Assembly: GCA_003446315.1 (NCBI GenBank)
Contig: DMBA01000354.1
Location: 1-13,445 of the forward strand
Length of the DNA: 13,445 nt
Source: Ruminococcus sp.
GTDB taxonomy: Bacteria; Bacillota; Clostridia; Oscillospirales; Ruminococcaceae
Reading direction: 5' to 3'
The notes below the pieces were generated by a model that saw only the letters and a list, made by a program, of their open reading frames with translations, made no database searches and was not told the origin of the DNA. Within the stretch, counting starts at the first letter, position 1; each line of letters starts with the position of its first letter. Below are positions 6,703 to 13,445 of the stretch, in pieces. Both the position numbers and the translations under genes were made by a program.

Positions 6703-7936
6703 GAAAAATACTGAGAATAAATCCGGTTATAAAAGTACCGGCTATATCATTGCGGCAATTGCGCTGTTTCTGATCCTGACGATGAATACCATCATGCTGG
6801 TCGGTACATATTCCGGTACACAGAAGATCTTCATGACGACATCCCGTGAAATGAACCTCATCAACTCCTCGAACTCCATGCTCGCAAACGCAAATGAGCA
6901 GGTGCTCGAAATTGTTGCGGGTATCGGCAATAACCAGGCACATATCAATGCAATCTCCTCTATGTTCTCTGAGATCCGTGAACGCATGGATGCATATGAT
7001 GCACTGGAAGGTCATGATGCGCTTGCAAAACGCCGTTTCCAGCACGCAAAGGCTTATATCAATGCTTATGATAATAAGCTGCTTTCTTACCGCGATGCCA
7101 TCATGAGTGCATCCACCGGTGAAGACCCCGCTGCTGCCGCTGCATTCCAGCAGCAGATCCCGACGATTTATCAGCAGGAAATCGCACCGCTGAAATCGGC
7201 TGCTTCTGAGATGATGATTGCTTGTATCAACATCGGTTCTGCTTCCGCAAACCAGCGCACCGCAGGCGCGATCAACTACCTCTATCTCGTTGTTTCGATT
7301 CTGGTCGGCGTTCTTATCGTCGGCGAAATTGCAATTTTCCTTGTTGCGCGTTACACCAAGCGCTCCATGGAAGAAATCGACCGCAAAAATGCACAGTTCG
7401 CAGAGGCTTCTTCGAAGCTCATGCGTTCCCGTGAAAAGATGGAAGACCTTGCAACCGTTAACATTCTGACCGGTCTGAAGAACCGTTATGCGCTCGAAGC
7501 TGATATCGGCGAAAGACTTGCAGGCGATCAGTTCAATATCGCTGTGTTTGATATGGACGGCTTCCGTCAGATCAATGACATGTATGGCTATGACTTCGGC
7601 GATGAGTATTTGTCCCAGATCGCGGAACGGTTGAAGAATGAGTACGGTCAGTACTGCGAAATCTATAACATTACCGGTAACGAATTCTGTGTTGTCTTCA
7701 ACAGAGAAGTCTCCGATACGCAGGCACTCCATTATGTTGAGGGTATTTGCAGTGCAATGTCCAGCCCTTATACTATTTTTAATCTGACTGTTCAGCTGAC
7801 AGTTTCCGCAAGTACTTACCACTATGTGGCGGGTGACTGCCTCAATGTCAATTCTTTGCTCGTAAAGCTCGATAATGCAATGCGCAATGCAAAGAGACAG
7901 GGCGGCGGTCAGATCCATCAGGTCATGAATATCTGA
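6695..7936 (+). CDS. Membrane sensor protein with degenerate GGDEF domain
   Basis: A 413-residue protein with a transmembrane helix at about 16-38, a mostly helical extracytoplasmic region at 39-192, a second helix at about 193-220, a short helical linker and a GGDEF domain at about 255-410. The domain opens with LTGLKNRYAL and keeps the metal-binding segment FDMDGFRQIND (D286). The signature loop reads ITGNEF (326-331) instead of GGDEF or GGEEF. The third signature residue, normally Asp/Glu, is Asn, so diguanylate cyclase activity is doubtful; it may bind GTP or act as a non-catalytic output. The helical outer domain resembles four-helix-bundle ligand sensors. The start overlaps the binding-protein stop by 8 bp, with AGGGGG upstream. 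The pair recalls NspS/MbaA of Vibrio, in which a binding protein controls a GGDEF membrane protein. No EAL domain is seen. Confidence 0.9.
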   Translation: MAKKNTENKSGYKSTGYIIAAIALFLILTMNTIMLVGTYSGTQKIFMTTSREMNLINSSNSMLANANEQVLEIVAGIGNNQAHINAISSMFSEIRERMDAYDALEGHDALAKRRFQHAKAYINAYDNKLLSYRDAIMSASTGEDPAAAAAFQQQIPTIYQQEIAPLKSAASEMMIACINIGSASANQRTAGAINYLYLVVSILVGVLIVGEIAIFLVARYTKRSMEEIDRKNAQFAEASSKLMRSREKMEDLATVNILTGLKNRYALEADIGERLAGDQFNIAVFDMDGFRQINDMYGYDFGDEYLSQIAERLKNEYGQYCEIYNITGNEFCVVFNREVSDTQALHYVEGICSAMSSPYTIFNLTVQLTVSASTYHYVAGDCLNVNSLLVKLDNAMRNAKRQGGGQIHQVMNI

Positions 7937-7994
7937 TGCGGTAAGGAATCGTAAACGGCTTTTTTGCAGCCGTATGCGTGGACGAACGGAACGG

Positions 7995-8036
7995 GCAGCT
8001 GCCGATAAGATTGCTTTCGGCGGCTGCTTCGTTTCT
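7995..8036 (+). terminator. Rho-independent terminator after the GGDEF gene
   Basis: GCAGCTGCCGA (7995-8005) pairs with TCGGCGGCTGC (8017-8027) as an 11-bp stem with one G-U pair; AAG/CTT can extend it inward. A T-rich but interrupted tail (TTCGTTTCT) follows. A second hairpin, ACGGCT with AGCCGT plus flanking pairs (7950-7978), lies just upstream without a T-tract. The weak tail leaves room for read-through into the next gene. Confidence 0.65.
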
Positions 8037-8102
8037 CCATCTTTATGATCGTTTGGAAGGATGATCCTATTGCCTAAATTTCCGGAACGGATGGTTTGTA
8101 GT

Positions 8103-8660
8103 ATGAAAAAATTTGCAGTATATCGTGCTGAAACAGGATATTATTGCTATCGTTATTGTGATACGATGGAAGCACTCGGGGACTCCGCATATGCGAAGAT
8201 CCTCAAAGAAGATCAGCTTCCGGTCGTATTGGACGGCAACGGCGGCTATTATCGGTTTTCGACACAGGATCCGGGTTTCTCGGAGATCGTGGAATCGGAA
8301 TCGGATGACCCGCTGCCTGTTGAACGAATGTTTTTTCTGAATGATCCCGCTTTCAAGCTCGGTTGGATGTCGCCGGATGGGGATACTTATTCCTGTGACT
8401 ATACCGGTCATGCAAAATGTGCAGAAAAACTGGCAAAAAAATTCTTTCCGCAGGCTCAGTTTCCGGAACGTGCGCTTGGTCGTGCAGGTTGGCTCAAGAT
8501 TATTGATTCGTGGAACGGAACAGAACGTCAGCATCGACAGTTCGTCTATTCGCTCAGTGGAAGATTGACCCAAAAACAAGCCGATAAACTGTTCGATCTC
8601 GGGCTTTACGGAAACGAGGAAGTACAAGCCATGATTCGTGATTCCGAATATATGTGGTAA
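8103..8660 (+). CDS. Hypothetical protein, unrecognised
   Basis: A 185-residue soluble protein starting MKKFAVYR. The frame is open further upstream, and the start is uncertain. ATG at 8061 has GGAAGG touching it, which is too close. TTG at 8070 would be well spaced from that same GGAAGG. ATG at 8103 has only a weak GGAACGG-like site but gives the most protein-like N-terminus. The middle contains LGWMSPDGDTYSC, followed by a His/Cys-containing DYTGHAKCAEKLAKKFF segment and GWLKI. The C-terminus has LTQKQADKLFDLGLY. These resemble a widespread family of Firmicutes and phage hypotheticals with 'W/G-x-SPDG' and 'LT-x-x-Q' motifs, whose function I cannot name. It has no signal peptide or membrane segment. 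It stands between a terminator and a strong promoter, so it may be a single-gene unit. Confidence 0.75.
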   Translation: MKKFAVYRAETGYYCYRYCDTMEALGDSAYAKILKEDQLPVVLDGNGGYYRFSTQDPGFSEIVESESDDPLPVERMFFLNDPAFKLGWMSPDGDTYSCDYTGHAKCAEKLAKKFFPQAQFPERALGRAGWLKIIDSWNGTERQHRQFVYSLSGRLTQKQADKLFDLGLYGNEEVQAMIRDSEYMW

Positions 8661-8673
8661 TCCAATAAGACAT

Positions 8674-8732
8674 AAAATGCAATTAAAATGCGATAAAAAT
8701 GTATTGACATTCAACAGAATTTGTAGTATAAT
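8674..8732 (+). promoter_or_regulatory. Very strong sigma-A promoter with phased A-tract upstream element
   Basis: TTGACA (8704-8709) and TATAAT (8727-8732), both perfect, are separated by 17 bp. Upstream, three A-tract motifs (AAAATG at 8674 and 8685, AAAAATG at 8695) repeat every 10-11 bp, one helical turn, as in UP elements or curved DNA. Transcription should start near 8739. This is the best promoter in the window and implies an abundant transcript. Confidence 0.88.
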
Positions 8733-8737
8733 AAAAA

Positions 8738-8875
8738 TCAGTAACAGATACCCGATTTTAGAATGTTCTTTGATGGACTAATTTCGTGCGTATATGCAGT
8801 GGAAACTGACGGGCAGGATCTCCCGATTCGGTAGTTACCGTCAGTTTCTGTCTGTTTGTTACTGATTGTTTTTTT
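8738..8875 (+). ncRNA. Candidate structured RNA (small RNA or leader) upstream of the DivIVA-like gene
   Basis: The predicted transcript starts near 8739, exactly at the 5' arm of a long-range helix. AATCAGTAAC (8736-8745) is perfectly complementary to GTTACTGATT (8858-8867), which is followed at once by G and seven T's (8869-8875). Inside, GAAACTGACGG (8802-8812) pairs perfectly with CCGTCAGTTTC (8838-8848) around a 25-nt loop. About 55 nt on the 5' side remain without an obvious stem. TACCCGA (8749-8755) could pair with TCGGTA in the inner loop (8828-8833) if one C bulges. The ends and T-run fit a terminated RNA of about 137 nt, or an attenuator, since the DivIVA-like gene begins 22 nt later with its own AGGAGG. 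I found no T-box, SRP or SAM hallmark. Confidence 0.6.
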
Positions 8876-8897
8876 ACTATATTAGGAGGAAACCGGC

Positions 8898-9941
8898 ATG
8901 TCTGAGACAAGATTTTTGAAAACAACGCTGTTCGGCGGTTATGACCGCGCCGGTGTTGAAAAGCGTTTTGAATATTTGCTTTCTCAGGTCTACAGCCTGA
9001 AAAATGAACTGCGTGAGAGTAAACGCATGCTTGCAGAATTTCGGAAGGGTACCGATGCGGAAACCGCTGCTGAGGGCATCCTGAATAACGAACGTGCCAA
9101 ACTGACACAGGTTCAGGTGCAGCATGAGTCGATGTCCAAGCGGATTAAGGTTGTCGAGGAAGATTTGCAGGCGAGAAATCAGGAAGTCGAGGAACTCAAA
9201 GCAACCATCGCCTCACTTCAGGATGAATTGAATGAGAAAAATATCCGGCTGAGTGCATTGGAAGCCGAAAATGAAGCCGCTGCACTCGGTGCCGTTTTCA
9301 TTGAGGCACAGAAATCAGCAAAATTGCTCGTCGAGAATGCAAAGAAGGAAGCGGCTGAGCTGGAAGATAATGCAAAGAAACTTGCTGAGAATGTCGTCAC
9401 CGATGCGAATAATACTGCGAAGAAGATCGTGTTTGATGCGGAAACAATCTGCGCGGAAAAAACGGCTGCCGCTGAGAATCAGACCGCGCAAATGGAGACT
9501 GCTTCCGAAAATCTGCGGGCAACTGTGCTTGCCGATGTCGAAAAACTGACCGGCGAGATCTCTGCTTTGCAGCAGGTTTTCGATGCGTTCCGCGAAAATG
9601 GAATCGAAAAGCTCGCAGAATCTGCAAAATTGCTCGCTGATACAGAAGAATCGCTGAAAGCAGGCGGTGTGCCCGTGTTCCGGATACCTGAAAGTGTTCA
9701 GCCGGAATTGCCCGCAGAACCTGTATATGAGGATGTCAGCCATAACTATTACAGCGAAGAACCCGATGAGGATGACTCCGAAAAGGAAGAAACCATTCGG
9801 GAACTGGAACGGCTTCGTCAGATGGCAGATGCGATCGGCAAGGACGAAACACCTGCCGAAGCGCCTTCCGATGCACCGGCACAATCCGCTGTTCCGGATC
9901 TTGCAGCTCTCGCAGCACAGGCGGCTGCTCTGGAATTTTGA
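8898..9941 (+). CDS. DivIVA-like coiled-coil protein
   Basis: A 347-residue cytoplasmic protein. The N-terminus (FGGYDRAGVEKRFEYLLSQV, residues 13-32, with a following SLKNEL) resembles the membrane-curvature-binding N-terminal region of DivIVA/GpsB proteins. Residues 20-120 and 140-250 are heptad-like coiled coil, with an Ala/Lys-rich middle section (AKKEAAELEDNAKKLAENV). From about 255 the protein becomes Pro/acidic-rich (a DED-type run near 290-297) and probably disordered; it ends in an Ala-rich helix, LAALAAQAAALEF. DivIVA-type proteins recruit partners to poles or septa. AGGAGG (8884-8889) is eight bases before the ATG. It is followed after 138 bp by the hydrogenase-like gene with no terminator between, so the two are probably co-transcribed. 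Assignment to DivIVA rests on the N-terminus; a generic coiled-coil scaffold is the alternative. Confidence 0.78.
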   Translation: MSETRFLKTTLFGGYDRAGVEKRFEYLLSQVYSLKNELRESKRMLAEFRKGTDAETAAEGILNNERAKLTQVQVQHESMSKRIKVVEEDLQARNQEVEELKATIASLQDELNEKNIRLSALEAENEAAALGAVFIEAQKSAKLLVENAKKEAAELEDNAKKLAENVVTDANNTAKKIVFDAETICAEKTAAAENQTAQMETASENLRATVLADVEKLTGEISALQQVFDAFRENGIEKLAESAKLLADTEESLKAGGVPVFRIPESVQPELPAEPVYEDVSHNYYSEEPDEDDSEKEETIRELERLRQMADAIGKDETPAEAPSDAPAQSAVPDLAALAAQAAALEF

Positions 9942-9987
9942 AAATGACAGATTATAGTTCAGATACGAATTCATCATGGACGTTGTT

Positions 9988-10013
9988 TGCCGCTGTGATG
10001 TGCTGAAGCGGCA
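9988..10013 (+). other. Hairpin between the DivIVA-like and hydrogenase-like genes
   Basis: TGCCGCT (9988-9994) pairs perfectly with AGCGGCA (10007-10013) around a 12-nt loop. No T-tract follows, so it is more likely an mRNA processing or stability element than a terminator. Nothing else is recognised in the 138-bp gap besides the downstream ribosome binding site. Confidence 0.5.
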
Positions 10014-10079
10014 TGTGATTGGAGATTCAAAACAGAAACTCGAAACTGAAAGATGTATCGTTTGGTGAGGAGAATAAAC

Positions 10080-11768
10080 ATGAATGAAGTCATTATTGTA
10101 AAGCCGGAGAAATGTGTCGGCTGTAATGCATGTGTGCGGAAATGTCCTGCACCGGAAGCAAACCGTACCATTGCACTGGATGAAAACCGCTTTATTACAA
10201 GCGTCGATCCGGAGCATTGCATTGCCTGCGGAGCTTGTTTGAGTGCCTGTCAGCATGGCGCGAGAGACTATGTTGACGATACGGAAGATGCGATGGCTGC
10301 ACTTTCCCATGATAAACTGATTATTATGGTCGCTCCGTCTATTAAAACGGTGTTCCCTACAAAATGGAAGTCGATTCTCGATTGGTTCCGCAGCAAGGGA
10401 TGTATTCTCTATGACGTTTCCTTTGGTGCCGATATCTGCACATGGGCACATCTGCGCGTTTTGGAACACGGCGGAAGCAATAATCTGATTACCCAGCCCT
10501 GCTCCGCTGTCGTCAGCTATATCGAGATCTATCAGCCGAAACTGCTCTCGAATCTTTCCAGAATCCATAGTCCCGTTGCTTGCAGCGTGACCTATGCGAA
10601 AAATTATCTGCGCCGGACGGAGCCGATCGCTTTTCTTTCGCCGTGTATTGCGAAAAAGCGCGAATTTGACGAGACCGGTCTTGTCGAATATAACGTCACC
10701 TTTAAGAAATTGATGGAATATTTTGAACGGAACGGCATCCGCATCCCGACGGATTCCGATCCGAGTCTTGAATATAAATTTGATGACCAGCAGGGTCTGT
10801 TCGGCGGTATTTATTCCCGTCCGGGCGGCTTGCGCGATAACCTCTGGCTCCATAATCCGGATCTGCATATCACAACTTCTGAGGGCGCAATGAAAGTGTT
10901 CCCGGAACTCGATATGTATGCAAAAATGCCGGAAACAAAGCATCCGGATATCTTCGATGTGCTCTCTTGTGAGTATGGATGTAATCTCGGACCGGGTACC
11001 GGCTCCGATCAGACGATGTTCGATGCGATGACTACGATGCATGAGGTCGAGCGCGATGCGAGAAACCGCCGCAAGACCACCGGCGGTGTGTTCCGCGGTA
11101 CGGAAGACAGACTCTTTAAGCGCTTTGATGAGGAACTGCGCCTTGCCGATTTCATTCGCAGCTATAAGCCCAGCAAGCCGACACCTGCGCCGACCGATAC
11201 AGAACTTGCACCTATCTTCGAGATGATGGGCAAGCATACGGATGAGGATCGGCACTATGACTGCGGCGCTTGCGGTCATAAAACCTGCCACGGCATGGCG
11301 ACTGCAATCTACCGCGGTTTGAATACGCCGAATAACTGCCTTGTGCATGCAAAATCCGTGCTGATCTCCCGCCATTCCGAACTTGCGGAACAGCATGAGA
11401 AACTCGGTGAGATCGCGGCGGATTGTCTGGAACTGTCGGATCGTCTGAGCAAAGATATTGTCGAGATCACGTCGAATCTGACAACGATCGGCGAATCTAC
11501 CAATGCGACCAGAGAACGTGCCGGCGTTGTGAACGATCTGCTGAAAAATGTCGTGGCATTCTGCAACAGCAAATCCACGATGGATGCGGACAGCGTCAAG
11601 CAGCTCGTCGGAATCCTGGAAACAACGATCAAGGCATTCGGTGCATTGGATGATAATGTCAGTGTGACCAACAACAGCTCGAATCAGATCAATTCTTCGA
11701 TCGGTGAGATTCAGCAGCTCGTTGATTCCCTCAATGAAACATTGAAGGAAGCCACTAAAAAGAAATAA
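10080..11768 (+). CDS. HydS-like sensory [FeFe]-hydrogenase homologue with helical C-terminal signalling region
   Basis: A 562-residue protein; the start at 10080 is chosen for GAGGAG eight bases upstream. Two 4Fe-4S ferredoxin motifs open it (CVGCNACVRKCP from C12; CIACGACLSAC from about C47). The H-cluster domain follows, with ligand cysteines in TQPCS (C141), SPCIAKK (C189) and LSCEYGCNLGPGTG (C297, C301). In catalytic hydrogenases the first loop is TSCCP; here the proton-relay Cys position is Pro (P140) and the Met of the second loop is Ser (S187), as in sensory group C enzymes. A further Fe-S domain has CGACGHKTC (C395, C398, C403) and C420. The last 120 residues form polar helices like chemoreceptor signalling coils. 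The likely role is sensing H2 or redox state. No PAS, kinase or maturase gene is in the window. It lies downstream of the DivIVA-like gene and ends at a strong terminator. Confidence 0.88.
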   Translation: MNEVIIVKPEKCVGCNACVRKCPAPEANRTIALDENRFITSVDPEHCIACGACLSACQHGARDYVDDTEDAMAALSHDKLIIMVAPSIKTVFPTKWKSILDWFRSKGCILYDVSFGADICTWAHLRVLEHGGSNNLITQPCSAVVSYIEIYQPKLLSNLSRIHSPVACSVTYAKNYLRRTEPIAFLSPCIAKKREFDETGLVEYNVTFKKLMEYFERNGIRIPTDSDPSLEYKFDDQQGLFGGIYSRPGGLRDNLWLHNPDLHITTSEGAMKVFPELDMYAKMPETKHPDIFDVLSCEYGCNLGPGTGSDQTMFDAMTTMHEVERDARNRRKTTGGVFRGTEDRLFKRFDEELRLADFIRSYKPSKPTPAPTDTELAPIFEMMGKHTDEDRHYDCGACGHKTCHGMATAIYRGLNTPNNCLVHAKSVLISRHSELAEQHEKLGEIAADCLELSDRLSKDIVEITSNLTTIGESTNATRERAGVVNDLLKNVVAFCNSKSTMDADSVKQLVGILETTIKAFGALDDNVSVTNNSSNQINSSIGEIQQLVDSLNETLKEATKKK

Positions 11769-11786
11769 GTTCTGTATTTCAGAATC

Positions 11787-11822
11787 AATGCCCCAAAGCA
11801 GTGTGCTTCGGGGCATTTTTTT
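11787..11822 (+). terminator. Rho-independent terminator after the hydrogenase-like gene
   Basis: AATGCCCC (11787-11794) pairs with GGGGCATT (11810-11817). Inside, AAGCA and TGCTT add five pairs past one mismatch, leaving a GTG loop. A run of seven T's ends at 11822. The stem begins 18 bp after the stop codon. Confidence 0.95.
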
Positions 11823-11870
11823 GTTTCGGATTATCATACTTGCCGGATTCTGTGCCCAACCGGATTCCGA

Positions 11871-12401
11871 TTAACAGCTTAAAATGAGTTGCATTGCTTC
11901 ATTGAGCAGGCGCTCCGGCGGTTTGGTTCCGTCAAGCACATAATCGGATGACGGCAATACCGTTTCCAGCGCGTGCAAATAGGCAGGCCGTTCGTATTTT
12001 ACATAAGCAGCCGCTGCATTGCGAATGTCATCTGCCGAAGCTTCTTGCAGATCTCGCAGGATCCTGCGTGTCAGTGCGATGTCCAACGGCGTATCCAGAA
12101 AGATGCAGCAATCCAGATCGTCCCTTATCATGTTATGCAGATATGCAAAGGGATAATCCAGCAGCAGATAATCAAAATCCCCGCTGTTTCTGATTTTTTC
12201 AATATCTGCTTTCAGCGGCGACAAGTCCCATACCTGACAGTCAGCGCCTTCTGACAGCCATTTGCCAAAGTCTTCGACAGCGCCCGCAAACGAATAATCG
12301 TCAAAGTGCAGGGATGCCGCCTTTGGCAGACGGGCTTTCAGCGCATGGACGAGTGTTGTTTTTCCGCCTGCTGTGACGGCTCCGATTGCGATTGTTTTCA
12401 T
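11871..12401 (-). CDS. Uridine-kinase-like P-loop NTPase
   Basis: A 176-residue cytoplasmic protein. The Walker A loop is GAVTAGGKTT (7-16). A DDYSF motif (D34, D35) sits where uridine/phosphoribulokinase-like enzymes have DDYY. A Walker-B-like strand ends YLLLDYP (D82), and TRRILRD (111-117) looks like the lid arginines. The overall plan matches small nucleoside or nucleotide kinases of the uridine kinase class, which phosphorylate a small molecule with ATP. The true substrate cannot be told, and the protein is shorter than typical uridine kinases (about 200-210 residues). AAGGAG lies about seven bases before the ATG. It stands alone on the minus strand, convergent with the hydrogenase-like gene and separated from the YdcF gene upstream by a terminator. 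I did not find a convincing promoter in the 65 bp available. Confidence 0.82.
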   Translation of the reverse strand: MKTIAIGAVTAGGKTTLVHALKARLPKAASLHFDDYSFAGAVEDFGKWLSEGADCQVWDLSPLKADIEKIRNSGDFDYLLLDYPFAYLHNMIRDDLDCCIFLDTPLDIALTRRILRDLQEASADDIRNAAAAYVKYERPAYLHALETVLPSSDYVLDGTKPPERLLNEAMQLILSC

Positions 12402-12466
12402 GATCTGCTCCTTATAATCCGCTGATTTTCGTATAAATGACAGCGTTGTGCAGCCGGAATATTGAC

Positions 12467-12510
12467 AAAAAACGCCGCAGTATTTCCGGATATCCGAAAT
12501 ATTGCGGCGT
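12467..12510 (-). terminator. Rho-independent terminator after the YdcF-family gene
   Basis: On the minus strand a near-perfect 18-19 bp hairpin (12510 to 12472) has outer arms ACGCCGCA and TGCGGCGT, with inner TATTTC/GAAATA pairs, one G-U pair and one bulged C. It is followed by six T's (12472-12467). It closes the malic enzyme/YdcF transcription unit and insulates the P-loop NTPase gene. Confidence 0.93.
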
Positions 12511-12548
12511 AGGATTTCATATTCAGTTTGCTTTTGCCGAATGACCGG

Positions 12549-13334
12549 TTATGTCCCGAAGACAAACGCATGTGCCAATCCAAACCATTCCCGCACCCAA
12601 TAGGTCGGAAGCAAATACCAGGATGTGTATGCACGGACTGCATAGCAATCCGGAAGCTGTTCCCGCTTTGCAAGGTACTGCGCACGCATTTCATGATAAC
12701 CGTCGGTTGCGATCAACAAACTGCCTGTGATGCCTTGTTTTTCCAGTATTTCCTTGGAAAACCGCAGATTCTCCGAGGTGGATACAGAACGGTCTTCCAT
12801 GAGGATCCGTTCTTCTGCGATTCCCATGCGAACCAGTTCATTCCGCATGCAGGCTGCTTCCGAAATGTCTTCCTGATCGCCCTTTCCGCCGGAAACGACC
12901 GCGATCATCTCCGGATTCTGCTCCAGCACGGTTTTCGCAGCCGCGATGCGGCGGGAGAGCATCAGGCTCGGTACGGTTCCGCGTACTTTACAGCCCAATA
13001 CGATCACTGCCTGCGGCGTATCGTCCGGCTTTTTATGCGCTGCGTGTATCATAAAGCAACTGATAATCAGGCAATACAAAACACCGCATACGATGAAAAC
13101 ACCGAGCACTTTCAGCAGGATACCGCCGATTGTTGTCGAGTTGATCTTATCCAGAAAACCCGATATCTGCCGGTTCCATATTGCAAAAGCCAGAATCACA
13201 ATGCTGACAGCCAGTCCGAATACATTGCCGATGTTTGTGATGTGAACCAGCATCGGCAGAAAAAACAGGATGATGCCTGCAAACCCGATCAGAATGAGGA
13301 TCAGACGCAGAATGTTGTGATCTATGCGAAGCAT
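12549..13334 (-). CDS. Membrane-anchored YdcF family (DUF218) protein
   Basis: A 261-residue protein with three N-terminal membrane helices (about 8-31, 36-53 and 70-97) followed by a YdcF/DUF218 domain at about 105-255. Family marks are VIVLGCKVRG (start of the Rossmann-like fold), PSLMLSRRI, VVSGGKGDQEDISEA (SGG and the acidic EA step), the STSEN motif near 185-189, and ATDGYHEMRAQYLA. The family includes SanA and ElyC, linked to cell-envelope polymer metabolism, but its chemistry is not settled. The frame could extend 26 codons upstream, but that part overlaps the malic enzyme reading frame. The start MLRIDHN at 13334 lies one base after the malic enzyme stop (TAATATG), so translation is probably coupled; no clear ribosome binding site is seen. 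A strong terminator follows. Confidence 0.88.
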   Translation of the reverse strand: MLRIDHNILRLILILIGFAGIILFFLPMLVHITNIGNVFGLAVSIVILAFAIWNRQISGFLDKINSTTIGGILLKVLGVFIVCGVLYCLIISCFMIHAAHKKPDDTPQAVIVLGCKVRGTVPSLMLSRRIAAAKTVLEQNPEMIAVVSGGKGDQEDISEAACMRNELVRMGIAEERILMEDRSVSTSENLRFSKEILEKQGITGSLLIATDGYHEMRAQYLAKREQLPDCYAVRAYTSWYLLPTYWVREWFGLAHAFVFGT

Positions 13335-13335
13335 A

Positions 13336-13445
13336 TTACTGCTCAGAGCAGATGCGTGCAACACCGTCTTTGATCGCTGCTGCTGCGACTGCCTCTGCAA
13401 CCGCCTGCGCAACCTTCGGGTCGAACGGATTCGGGATGACGCATT
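13336..13445 (-). CDS. Malic enzyme, C-terminal fragment (rest outside window)
   Basis: The last 35 codons of a minus-strand gene run from the right edge to a TAA at 13338-13336. They read VIPNPFDPKVAQAVAEAV and then AAAAIKDGVARICSEQ. The IP..FDPrV...VA.AVA.AAi..GVAR pattern is the typical C-terminus of bacterial NAD(P)-dependent malic enzymes, which oxidatively decarboxylate malate to pyruvate. The frame cannot be followed further. It is the upstream partner of the YdcF-family gene in one transcription unit. The identity rests on a short stretch but a characteristic one. Confidence 0.78.
   Translation of the reverse strand, partial: CVIPNPFDPKVAQAVAEAVAAAAIKDGVARICSEQ

Noticed and set aside
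6668..7918. A 416-codon minus-strand open frame.
   Set aside because: It is the reverse complement of the GGDEF membrane protein gene; no domain, no ribosome binding site, biased composition.
8738..8897. T-box, SRP RNA or 6S RNA identity for the structured region.
   Set aside because: No T-box GGTGG bulge sequence, no SRP GGAA-loop/AGCA motif, and no symmetric central bubble as in 6S RNA could be seen; left unclassified.
10053..10079. An earlier ATG start for the hydrogenase-like protein.
   Set aside because: The ribosome binding site GAGGAG lies between the two ATGs and is correctly spaced only for the start at 10080.
9315..11837. An 840-codon open frame on the minus strand.
   Set aside because: It lies antisense to the well-supported DivIVA-like and hydrogenase-like genes, has His/Cys/Arg-rich composition typical of a codon shadow, and shows no recognisable domain.
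12528..13373. A 281-codon plus-strand open frame.
   Set aside because: It is antisense to the YdcF-family gene, whose motifs and terminator are clear.

Overview
The window looks like a low-to-mid GC Gram-positive anaerobe of the Clostridia, most likely Oscillospiraceae/Ruminococcus-like. The evidence is AGGAGG-type ribosome binding sites before most genes, sigma-A-like promoters, a lipoprotein signal peptide, a BspA-type leucine-rich repeat protein, an [FeFe]-hydrogenase-type protein and a malic enzyme. The taxonomic call is inference; no rRNA or other marker gene is present. I see no tRNA, rRNA, CRISPR array or transposon.

Layout. (1) Positions 1-5109 hold a five-gene minus-strand operon. 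In transcription order it encodes a zinc-ribbon/leucine-rich-repeat protein, a divergent protein kinase with a zinc ribbon, a von Willebrand A (TerY-like) protein, a PP2C-type phosphatase, and a protein of unknown function that runs off the left edge. Kinase, VWA and PP2C together form the known 'TerY-P' phosphorylation triad. Two tandem promoters drive the operon, and its leader holds a near-perfect 23-bp tandem duplication. (2) Positions 4918-5442 are a divergent control region with a 17-bp palindrome and a separate plus-strand promoter followed by a structured leader. (3) Positions 5443-7936 hold two overlapping plus-strand genes: a sugar-binding-type lipoprotein with a Gly/Ala/Pro-rich insertion, and a two-helix membrane protein with a degenerate GGDEF domain (TGNEF). 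No ABC permease or ATPase is present, so the pair looks like a sensor rather than a transporter. A terminator follows. (4) Positions 8103-8660 encode a small unrecognised protein. (5) At 8674-8875 an ideal promoter with phased A-tracts starts a roughly 137-nt transcribed region. Its two ends are complementary and it finishes in seven T's, so it is either a discrete small RNA or a structured leader of the next gene. (6) Positions 8898-11768 encode a DivIVA-like coiled-coil protein and a HydS-like (sensory, group C type) [FeFe]-hydrogenase homologue with a long helical C-terminus, ending at a strong terminator. (7) On the minus strand at the right end lie a uridine-kinase-like P-loop NTPase, a terminator, a membrane-anchored YdcF/DUF218 protein and, one base upstream of it, the C-terminus of a malic enzyme.

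Most of the window is signalling: reversible protein phosphorylation, a binding-protein/GGDEF sensor pair and a probable hydrogen or redox sensor. The strongest candidates for undescribed biology are the RNA at 8738-8875, the binding-protein/degenerate-GGDEF pair, and the two extra partners (LRR protein and motif-repeat protein) around the kinase-VWA-phosphatase triad.
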